Positions 53,960-62,000 of a stretch of DNA of 64,000 nucleotides are shown in pieces (position 1 is the stretch's first letter; every line of letters begins with the position of its first letter). Source of the stretch: Kineosporiaceae bacterium (GTDB taxonomy: Bacteria > Actinomycetota > Actinomycetes > Actinomycetales > Kineosporiaceae); assembly GCA_016713225.1 (NCBI GenBank), contig JADJPO010000002.1, positions 496,001 to 560,000 of the forward strand, in the 5' to 3' direction. The notes beneath the pieces were generated by a model. It saw only the letters and a program-made list of their open reading frames with translations, made no database searches and had not been told where the DNA came from. The translations under genes and the position numbers were made by a program.

Positions 53960-55427
53960 GTCGGGTGTTCCGCCGGAGCCGGACGAGCCGGACGCCGACG
54001 CGCGCAACCGCGCCGCGTGGGCGGCGGCCGCGCAGTGGGGCCGCGGCGAGACCATGAACGAGCTCGAGGCGACCATGTGGCGCGCCGAGCGGCACCCGCA
54101 GCAGTCCTCGACCATCTGCAGTCTGATGATCCTCGACCGGGCACCGGACTGGGAGAGGTTGGTCGCGGCCCACGACTGGGCCACGTCGCTGGTGCCGCGC
54201 ACCCGGCAACGGGTGGTCGAGCCGCTGCTGCCGACCGGTCCGCCGGCCTGGGTGGTCGACCGGCACTTCAGCCTCGGCTATCACGTGCGACGCGAACAGC
54301 TCGGCCGGCGCAACGGGCTCGACGACCTGCACGAGCTGGTCTCGGTGCTGGCCATCACGCCGTTCGACCGCACCCGGCCGCTGTGGGAGGCCACCCTGAT
54401 CGAGGGCCTGGCGCCCGAACCGGGCACCCGGACGGCGCGGGCGGCCTACTTCCTCAAGCTGCACCACTCGCTCACCGACGGGGTCGGTGCCGTGCAGTTG
54501 CTGACGGCCCTGCACAGCCGTACCCGCCGCCACACCAGCGACAAACCTGTTGCTGCGCAAGCCCTTTCGGACGGTGAGGCTCCCGATCGGCTCTCGGTGA
54601 CCGTGCACGGAGTGATGCAGACCGCGCAGGCCGCGCCGGGCCTGGTGCTCAACCTGGTGCAGGCCGGACGGCGGGTGGTCACCGACCCGACCGGCGCCGC
54701 CTCGGCCGGGTTGCGATTCGCTGCCTCGCTGCGCCGCGTGCTCTCACCGCCGGCGGCCGCGTCGTCCCCGTTGTTCGCCGGCCGGGACGGGCGGCGTTGG
54801 GTGTTGCGCACGCTCGAGTGCCCGTTGGCGAGTCTGCGGGCCGCCGGCCACGCAGCCGGGGGATCGGTCAACGACGCCTATCTCGCGGTGTTGCTCGGTG
54901 GCCTGCGCCGCTATCACGAACGGCACGGGGTGGCGATCGAGGAGCTGCCGATCACCGTGCCGGTGTCGTTGCGCCGGGCCGATGACCCGATGGGCGGCAA
55001 CAGGTTTGCCGGGGCGATGCTGTCCGGGCCGATCGGTATCGCCGACCCGGCCGACCGGATCGCCGCGATCCGCGGTGCGGTGCTCTCCCAGCTGAACGAA
55101 CCCGCTCTCGACTCGTTCTCGGTGCTCACCCCGCTGGCCAATCGGTTGCCGTCGGCCGTGGGCGCCGCGGTGATCTCCCTCGGGGCGCGGGCCGACCTCG
55201 CGGCGTCCAACGTGCCGGGGGCAAGTGAACCGGTGTTCCTGGCCGGGGCGCGCGTGGTGCGGGTGTATCCCTTCGGGCCGTTGCCCGGGGTGGCGCTGAT
55301 GGCCGCGATGCTCTCGCACGTGGGCACCTGCTGCATCGGACTGACCATCGATGCCGCCGCGGTGCCGGACGACGACGTGCTGATGGAGTGCCTGGCCGAA
55401 GGGCTGGCCGAGGTGCTGGCGTTGTAG
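53952..55427 (+). CDS. Wax ester synthase/diacylglycerol acyltransferase (WS/DGAT)
   Basis: This is a 491-residue enzyme. The N-terminal half carries the active-site motif LHHSLTDGVGA (HHxxxDG, about 171-177), in an acyl-CoA-dependent condensation-like domain. Further motifs are GGSVNDAYLAVLLGGLRRYH, NRFAGAMLSGPIG, and SNVPG in the C-terminal half. It makes triacylglycerol or wax esters from acyl-CoA. It completes the pathway encoded by the two overlapping upstream genes. ATG 53952 overlaps the previous stop by 8 nt. Confidence 0.9.
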   Translation: MRESGVPPEPDEPDADARNRAAWAAAAQWGRGETMNELEATMWRAERHPQQSSTICSLMILDRAPDWERLVAAHDWATSLVPRTRQRVVEPLLPTGPPAWVVDRHFSLGYHVRREQLGRRNGLDDLHELVSVLAITPFDRTRPLWEATLIEGLAPEPGTRTARAAYFLKLHHSLTDGVGAVQLLTALHSRTRRHTSDKPVAAQALSDGEAPDRLSVTVHGVMQTAQAAPGLVLNLVQAGRRVVTDPTGAASAGLRFAASLRRVLSPPAAASSPLFAGRDGRRWVLRTLECPLASLRAAGHAAGGSVNDAYLAVLLGGLRRYHERHGVAIEELPITVPVSLRRADDPMGGNRFAGAMLSGPIGIADPADRIAAIRGAVLSQLNEPALDSFSVLTPLANRLPSAVGAAVISLGARADLAASNVPGASEPVFLAGARVVRVYPFGPLPGVALMAAMLSHVGTCCIGLTIDAAAVPDDDVLMECLAEGLAEVLAL

Positions 55428-55463
55428 CTGGGTCAGGGTTGGACGATCGGTGGGACTCCAACG

Positions 55464-55505
55464 CCCGGACGCCGGGGGTGGCGGTACCCACCCCCGACGT
55501 CCGGA
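55464..55505. terminator. Bidirectional hairpin between convergent genes
   Basis: The stem CCCGGACGCCGGGGGTGG pairs with CCACCCCCGACGTCCGG (one mismatch) around a short loop. It lies between the WS/DGAT stop and the haloperoxidase-like stop. Confidence 0.7.
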
Positions 55506-55525
55506 CGCCGCCGACTGAGTCGCTG

Positions 55526-56917
55526 TCAGTGCGTGGGCCGCAGGTAGTGCTCGACGGCGTGGCTGCCGATGTGGGTGCCGTGGTGGAGTCCGGCCTGGAC
55601 GGCGGTGCGGAAGTGGAAGCCGATCAGGATGCGGGAGAGGCCGTTCTCCTCGGCCGCCTGGGACAACCGGCTGTAGTGCCGGACGACCGGGGTGGCGTCG
55701 GTGCAGCTGTCGGCGGCGGGCAGGGTGCGACTACACGTGCTGAAGCTGACCCGGTCGGTGCCGAAGAAGCCCCGCAGCACGGCCGCCGCGACTCCGCCCT
55801 GGACCGCGTGCCCCGAGTCGTAGTCGGGGATCGGCGGGGTGGGCCGCAGCGGCGTCCAGCCGGGGTCGGGGCTGGTGGCATCGTTGCCGTCGGTGCCCGC
55901 GGCGCGGATGGCCGTGACCGGACGCCAGAACGCGTCGTGGTATTTGGTGTCGAAGGTCGCCACATAGCCGTCGGCCATGCCCATGTTCAGCAGGCCGAAC
56001 AGCCTGGCCGCGGCCCAGGCATCGAGGTGCTTGTCGACGGCGATGCCGCGCGTGAGCCGGTTCCAGGCCAGCGGGGAGGACTCCAACCAGAACAGCGCGG
56101 TCTGGGTCTGCTGCGCGGTCCGAGCGCTGGGGGTGGTGACTCCGTCGCCGCCGAGGCGCTTGACCTCTCGGAAGTCCCGCGTGTAGCGGGCGGAGGTCAG
56201 CGCCGGGGGAGGGCCGGGGCGGAACTGATCCGCCGTCCTCAGGGTGAACGGTTTGACCGTCCCCCAGCCCGGGGCGAACGCGAAGGTGCTGCCGGGGGTG
56301 AATCGGTACTTCCCTGGCATGGTGCCTTGGGGGTACCCGGCGTCGATGAGCGGGGTGTCGGAGCCGTCGCCGGCCCGCAGGGCGAGGATCTTCGCGGCCA
56401 CCGCACGTCCCAGGGCCACCCCGCGGGCCTTCGCCGGGCCGTCCGGGACGGCGCCCAGTGCGGTCGCGTAGCCGGCCAGGACGCTGGCGGTGCCGGCATC
56501 CCGGCAGGACGTCGGGAACGGGGCCGGCAGCTGCCCGACCGTGGCAACCAACACGTCCCGCGCGGCGGCCGCGACCGCGGCATCCGGGGAGGTCTTGCCG
56601 TGGGCGCGTTCGTGATACGCGTAGGGCTGAGACCGGCGGTCGATCGCGTTCAGGGCGTCGTGGACGGCGAGGTGCATCATCGCGTACATGCGCGACTCGT
56701 GCAGTGGGTCGTCCGCGGGCGAGATACAGGCGGCCAGCGCGGCGTCCCCGGCTCTGGCGTTCCAGGCGATCACCGCGTTGCCGGTCGAGGTGCTACTCGG
56801 CGACGATGCGGCGGTTGCTGGTGATCCTGCGACAGACAGGGCCGCAATGGCGACGCCGACCGTGGTGACGACGACGCTCAGCTGAGTCGTGGGGCGTTTC
56901 GTGACGCGCAGGGTCAT
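55526..56917 (-). CDS. Exported vanadium-haloperoxidase-like (PAP2-fold) enzyme
   Basis: This is a 463-residue protein with a Sec-type signal peptide (cut likely after SPATAAS, about residue 38). The VHPO/PAP2 core is spread along the C-terminal half. KYHDAFWRP (K-x6-R-P) is at about 318-326, YDSGHA with the His of motif II (DSGH for PSGH) near 369, and SRILIGFHFRTAV near 430, where the His that would bind vanadate is present. The residue in the Asp position after it appears changed. Family members oxidise halides with H2O2, or act as acid phosphatases. The promoter carries tandem 11-bp repeats shared with the gene at 59024. Confidence 0.82.
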   Translation of the reverse strand: MTLRVTKRPTTQLSVVVTTVGVAIAALSVAGSPATAASSPSSTSTGNAVIAWNARAGDAALAACISPADDPLHESRMYAMMHLAVHDALNAIDRRSQPYAYHERAHGKTSPDAAVAAAARDVLVATVGQLPAPFPTSCRDAGTASVLAGYATALGAVPDGPAKARGVALGRAVAAKILALRAGDGSDTPLIDAGYPQGTMPGKYRFTPGSTFAFAPGWGTVKPFTLRTADQFRPGPPPALTSARYTRDFREVKRLGGDGVTTPSARTAQQTQTALFWLESSPLAWNRLTRGIAVDKHLDAWAAARLFGLLNMGMADGYVATFDTKYHDAFWRPVTAIRAAGTDGNDATSPDPGWTPLRPTPPIPDYDSGHAVQGGVAAAVLRGFFGTDRVSFSTCSRTLPAADSCTDATPVVRHYSRLSQAAEENGLSRILIGFHFRTAVQAGLHHGTHIGSHAVEHYLRPTH

Positions 56918-56937
56918 GACTCGGTCCTCCGGATGTG

Positions 56938-56954
56938 GGCGAGTGGTTCTCGCC
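56938..56954 (-). promoter_or_regulatory. Leader hairpin of the haloperoxidase-like gene
   Basis: In gene orientation: GGCGAG-AACCA-CTCGCC, ending 20 nt before the start codon. The same hairpin at 59045-59061 has GGCGGG/CCCGCC, a compensatory base-pair change with the loop conserved. Confidence 0.65.
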
Positions 56955-56980
56955 GTCGTCCGAAGGCTGCTCGCCGGTGG

Positions 56981-57024
56981 CTGTAGCTCGGCTGCAGCCC
57001 GACTGCAGGTGAACTGCAGGTCGG
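56981..57024 (-). promoter_or_regulatory. Tandem 11-bp repeats, probable SARP binding site (haloperoxidase promoter)
   Basis: Four units begin at 56981, 56992, 57003 and 57014, exactly 11 bp apart. On the coding strand they read CCGACCTGCAG, TTCACCTGCAG, TCGGGCTGCAG, CCGAGCTACAG. The TCGGGCT/CCGAGCT part resembles the TCGAGC heptamer bound by SARP-type regulators, which also occurs at 11-bp spacing. The nearest unit is 64 nt upstream of the start codon. Confidence 0.75.
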
Positions 57025-57025
57025 C

Positions 57026-57961
57026 TCAGCGGGAGAACTCCCACTGCAGGTCGTCGCTGTCCGGAAGCACGATCACGGTTCCGGTGGCGAGGTTCCAGCC
57101 GTCGTGCACCAGGATGACCTTGCCGCCGGATCGGGCCAGCAGTCGCAGTCCCATCGTGCGGTAGACCGTGGCCGGGGAGGACGGGGAGTCCGTCGTCCCG
57201 ACGCGTTCCTGCTGGACGCCCAGCGCCCTGATGCCCAGCGGCCGTGGGCTGATGACCACGGTCCTGGAGAGCTGGTCGACGCTGTGCGCCAGCTGCTGCG
57301 CGTAGCCACGGCCGACCGCCGAGGCGTACTCCTCCAGCAGCCAGAACGTCGACAACATCACGGTTCCCCCGACCAGGACCTGGGGCAGCAAGGGGCGCCG
57401 GGACGTCTGCGTCGTGGGGGTCGCATGTGCTGCTCGTAACCGGCGGTGGATCCACCCCGCATAGACACCGGTGAGGGTGGCGACGAGGGTCACGAGAGGC
57501 ACCACCCACGCGCTGTCGCGGAGCCGGACGGCGAGCCAGCGGACGCCGATCGGCGGGTCGGTGAGGCCCGCGAGCAGCGAGAACAGGATCGAACCCGCTG
57601 CGGCGATACCGGCGGTCGCGGCCACGCCGAGCGCCCAGGCTGCCGCGGTCCGGCGCCGCCGGCTCGGCGGGCTCGACGCACCTGACACCCCCGAGACCAC
57701 GCGGACGACGCGCAGATGGAGCAGGAACCAGCCGAAGCCCAGGCCGCAGAGCACGAGCAGCGGAAGGTAGAGGGAGCTCAGGCTGCGCAGGATGTAGTCG
57801 TGCGCTGAGAAGCCGAAGAGGCTGACGTCGATGCCCATCAGGCGTGCCTGGACGTCGCTGCGCCGCCAGCCGAAGTAGAACATGGTGGCCGTGGCCACCG
57901 TGGAGAGGGCTCCCAACGCCCCGACGGCGGAGAGAACGTCCTGGCCGCTGAGCCCGGTCAC
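57026..57961 (-). CDS. Multi-pass membrane protein of unknown function
   Basis: This is a 311-residue protein with about five membrane segments (around residues 10-30, 60-85, 105-130, 150-172 and 195-215). An extracytoplasmic C-terminal ~100 residues (VVISPRPLGIRALG, YRTMGLRLLARSGGKVILVHDG) follow. I see no family. GTG 57961 lies 37 nt downstream of the upstream gene's stop and has no strong Shine-Dalgarno; longer starts would overlap that gene. It forms an operon with the gene at 57999-59024. Confidence 0.6.
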   Translation of the reverse strand: MTGLSGQDVLSAVGALGALSTVATATMFYFGWRRSDVQARLMGIDVSLFGFSAHDYILRSLSSLYLPLLVLCGLGFGWFLLHLRVVRVVSGVSGASSPPSRRRRTAAAWALGVAATAGIAAAGSILFSLLAGLTDPPIGVRWLAVRLRDSAWVVPLVTLVATLTGVYAGWIHRRLRAAHATPTTQTSRRPLLPQVLVGGTVMLSTFWLLEEYASAVGRGYAQQLAHSVDQLSRTVVISPRPLGIRALGVQQERVGTTDSPSSPATVYRTMGLRLLARSGGKVILVHDGWNLATGTVIVLPDSDDLQWEFSR

Positions 57962-57998
57962 CGCGTCGTCGGCTGGCGCCGTCCGCGGGCCGGGGTCG

Positions 57999-59024
57999 TC
58001 AGCTCGGTGCGGAGGTCGGCGCAACGGAGCCTCGCGTGCTCGGGGTGACGGTCGTGATCGTCTTGGAGGGGGTTGGCGTTGGCGTTGGCGTGGTGTCAAC
58101 CGCAGGCAGCTCGATCGTCGTCGTCAACGTGCCGAAGGCAGAAGCCACCTCGAGCCGCACCGTCCGTGGGTAGGCCGCACCCGGCACCTGGACGACGAAT
58201 CGCCTCAACCCTTGCTCGGGATCCTCGCTGTCCTCGTCGATGGTGGCTTCCGCCGTGGTGCTGAGCTGCTTCGCGCGCAGTGTCACCTGCGTCTGGGTCT
58301 CGCCGTCCAGGCCAGGGGCGTCGAACACCACGGCGATGCCGGGGGGATCGCCGATCACCGGGCGCCGGATCTCGGTGTTGTAGAGGCGTTTCTGGCAATC
58401 GGACCTGCTCGAAGGGTGGGCCTGGGTGACTCTTGGTACGGCGCCCGGGTGCTGCTGGTGCCACCTCAGGGCGCGCTTGAGCATCGCGACGATGTCCTGG
58501 TCCAGACAGGCCTGATAGTCGTTGTCGGCGGGCGTGGGAGCCGGCACCGTCGAGGGCCACGACCCGTGCCCCGAGATGGCCAGGCACATCTCCACCACGA
58601 CGGGCCAGAACGTGTCCTCGGGTGTCTTGTCCTGGGGCGCCTTGTCCTGCACCGTCGTGCACCGTTCAGGATCACCCGTCGCGGCAGCCAGCGCTCGGTA
58701 CTGCTCGGGGATCACCGCGTCGCTCGGTCCCCAGGGGATATAGGCGAAACCGTCGTCCTCGTCAGTGTTCGTCGCGGTGGGTGTCGTCGGCGAGGTCGCC
58801 GCGTGCGTGGTAGGCCTCGCGAGGGGAATGACTTCGGAAGTGTCGGCCGAGGAGTGTTGAGTGTCGGACGTGTCATCGGTCAGCTGCGCTGCGACGACCA
58901 CGCCCAGGACCGACGCGACGGCGAGGGCCAGCAGCAGGGCGATCGGCCGGATGGCGATCAACGTGCGAGCCAGGCCAGGAATTCTGGAGCCGGTGTCACG
59001 TCGACGAGGCGTGCGCGAGGCCAT
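57999..59024 (-). CDS. Membrane-anchored extracytoplasmic protein of unknown function
   Basis: This is a 341-residue protein with a basic N-terminus, one membrane segment (about 25-47, IAIRPIALLLALAVASVLGVVVAA), a Thr/Ser/Pro/Asp-rich stretch, and an exported domain with several Cys (ERCTTVQ, VEMCLAI, ACLDQD, SDCQKR). A Thr-Pro tail follows. ATG 59024 is preceded by GGGAGGG. Its promoter carries the 11-bp repeats and leader hairpin shared with the haloperoxidase-like gene. No family recognised. Confidence 0.65.
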   Translation of the reverse strand: MASRTPRRRDTGSRIPGLARTLIAIRPIALLLALAVASVLGVVVAAQLTDDTSDTQHSSADTSEVIPLARPTTHAATSPTTPTATNTDEDDGFAYIPWGPSDAVIPEQYRALAAATGDPERCTTVQDKAPQDKTPEDTFWPVVVEMCLAISGHGSWPSTVPAPTPADNDYQACLDQDIVAMLKRALRWHQQHPGAVPRVTQAHPSSRSDCQKRLYNTEIRRPVIGDPPGIAVVFDAPGLDGETQTQVTLRAKQLSTTAEATIDEDSEDPEQGLRRFVVQVPGAAYPRTVRLEVASAFGTLTTTIELPAVDTTPTPTPTPSKTITTVTPSTRGSVAPTSAPS

Positions 59025-62000
59025 GTGGCGGCCCTCCCGGGCTGGGCGGGTGGTTCCCGCCGACCCTGCCCAGGCTGGCCGCGGTGCGCTGTAGCCCGAC
59101 TGCAACCCGACTGCAGCCCGACTGCGGGTGGGCTGCAGGCCGCGATCCTTCGGCGTCCGATCGGGTCAGGCGCAGGCCGGCTCGTAGGCCCGACCCGGCA
59201 GGACTTCCTCGAACTCGTCCCGCGTCAGCACCCCGTCCCGCCTCGCGGCAGGCTCGAGCGAGCCACTGAGCCGGGTCGATCGTGAACGCCCGCAGCACCG
59301 AACCGGTCGCCACGATGAGGCGACCGTCCGGAGCGAACCGGGCGCGAGCCTCAGCGGCATTGACGTCGAGCGGCAGCGGGATCGCGACCTGTCGGAACGT
59401 CCGGGTGTCCCAGACGGTCAGCCGCGGCGGTTGACCGGCCGCGGCGATATAGCGCCCGTTCGGACTGATCGAGACGTTGATCACGCTGCCGTCGTTGGCC
59501 TGCAACGCCGGCGCGAACGGGCGACCGTCCGTGGCACCGAGGACCAGGAGCGTCCCCGCGGTCGTGCCCACGACGAGATAGCGGCCGGTGGGGTCCGCGA
59601 CGGTTTCCCCTGGGAGCGCGGAGTTGGTGTCGACCCGCAGCCTGACCGCTCCGCTGGTGGCGTCGACGACCAGCAGATCGGACGCCGCACTCGACAGTTG
59701 CCGGGTGATCAGGAGGGAGCGGCCGTCCGGCGTCCAGCCTTGAACGCTGACCTCGATCTGGGCCTCGGGTGGCGGCAGTGGGGGGAGCCGGCGGACGACC
59801 CGGCGGGTGAACAGATCGACGATCACCGGTCCGGCGCGACTGGGAGTGCTCGCCGCGAGCCGGCCATCGGGGCTCACCCACGATGCCGTGTTGTAGTAGG
59901 GCGCGCTGTCGGACGACGGGTCGGGCGAGGGCGGATCGGTCAGCAGCTCGACGCTGCCGAGCAGCCGGCGGTCGGCGAGGTCCCACACCGAGGCGCCGAG
60001 ATAGTCCGTCGTGATGAGGCGCTCCCCGCTCGGCCCGGCCCGGGCGCTGTCGATCGCGTTGGTCCCGTGGGGGCGTTCGGCTGCCGGCTCGATGGTGCCG
60101 TCGAGGGGGCTGACGAACAGCAGCCGACCGGTGACCTGGCCCACCACGATCGCCTGTTCCGTCGCCCACAAGGTGGTCGTCCGCGCACCGAGGGCGTCCG
60201 TGAGGACGGCCCCGACGCGACGCTTGCCCGTCATGTCCAGCAGCACCACGCCCCCGTCCACGCCCAGCGTGGCGAGTGTGCCCCCATCGGCGGACCATTC
60301 CGCGGTCGACACCCGCCCACCGTGCACGTCGTGCCGCTCCGGACGAGCGGTGATGTCGGTGCGCCAGATCAGCACGCTGGAGTGATCGGCGGCCACGAGC
60401 CGGGTCCCGTCGGGGGAGAACGCCAGCGCCTGTAGATCCCCGGAGGTGCCGGTCAGCTCCCGCACCGCCCTGCCGGTCCGTGAGTCCAGCAGGCGCAGGG
60501 TGCCGTCGAGGGACGTCACGGCGAGGGTGGCGCCGTCCGGACTCACCACGAGCTTGTGGACCGCCTCCGGCCGCTGCGGGTCGATGGTGTTCGGCGGCAG
60601 CGCAACGCGTCCCTCGACCACGCCGTCGGCCAAGCGCACCCGCACGAGCTCGCGATCGGTCAGGACGCAGGCCGCGTTGCCGCAGGCGGCGACGGTGATC
60701 GGCCTGGCCCCCAACGCGATCCGTCGCACCTCGTGGGCCGGGCCGTCCAGGGGCCAGATCAGCAGGCCGGGCGTGAGACCTCGGATGCTGTCCGGGGTCG
60801 CGGCCATGGCGACGCGGCGGTCCCGGGACAACGCCCAGCCGACGAAGAGATCGACCGGCAATCGCTCGAGCACCCGAGAGGTGGTGGCGTCGAGCAGCTG
60901 CAGGCTGCCGTGGCCTGCCTCCGAGGAGACACCGACCACCAGCCGCCCGTCGTGGGCGACGGCGATCTGGGAGCCGGTCGTCAGGACGCCGTTGAACGAG
61001 AACTCGCCGGGGGTCTGACCCAGCCGGGCCAGGGTGCTGCTGGGGCCGCCGAAGACCGACCACCGGACGACGTCGCCCGCATGGGTCACGCCGACAACGG
61101 ATCTGGAGTCCGGGGCGATGGCGATCGAGTGGGCCCGACCCGGCGCGCGCAGGGTCACCGTGACGGCGTCGCCGCGGAGCAGGGTCGCGAACAGGTCGCT
61201 CTCGGCCTCCGGCGAGGGGTCCATGGCCAGTGCTTGTGCCGCCAGGAGCAGGGACCGGTCGTAGTCGCCACCGGCTCGGGCGAGCACCCCGAGCCGCGCG
61301 GCGTCCGAGGCCAGGGCCGACCGCTGGGCGGTGCGCTGCTGGGTGATCGCGTAGGCGCCGGCGGAGGCGGCGAAGGCGAGGGTGACGGCCAGGACGGCGG
61401 CGACCACGCGAGCCCGACGCCGGCCGTGCGACTCCCGGTCGGCCCGAGCGCGCTGGTCGTCGAGTTGCCGGTCGGCCTCGGCCGCCGACTCGGCCAAGAA
61501 GGTGCGCTCCAGCGTGGTGAGGTCCTCCGGGCCGGCGGCGGCGGTGTCGAGGGCGGCCTGCAACCGAGTGCCGCGATACAGCTCGCCGGGATCGTGATCG
61601 CCCTCCTCCCAAGCGGTTGCGGCTAGGGCGAGTCGCTCACGGATCTCCGCGCGGGACCGGCCGTCCTCGAGCCAGCCGCGCAGCCGCGGCCAACCGGTGA
61701 GCAGCGCCTCGTGAGCGATCCCCAGATCCTCGGCCCGCGCGATCACCAGCCGACGCTCGGTGAGCACGGCCAACGCCGCCGCGGCGGCCGGGTCGTCGGG
61801 CCGGACCAGGTCGGCCCGCCGGGCCCAGCGGCGTACCCAGGACCCGTTCTCCTGCAACGCCAGACGCAACAGCAGGCGACGGCCCGCGGCCCGCTGCGCG
61901 TCGTCCTCGAACGCGGCCCACGCCTCCTCACCGACCCGTTGCAGCGATGCCGCGACGCCGCCGCCCGCGCGGTAGGCGGCGACGGTCAGGGCCTCCCCAT

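Noticed and set aside
59351..61612. A 753-codon minus-strand frame inside the WD40 region of the regulator
   Set aside because: Overlapping shadow frame, Arg/Gly/Pro-rich, without domains.
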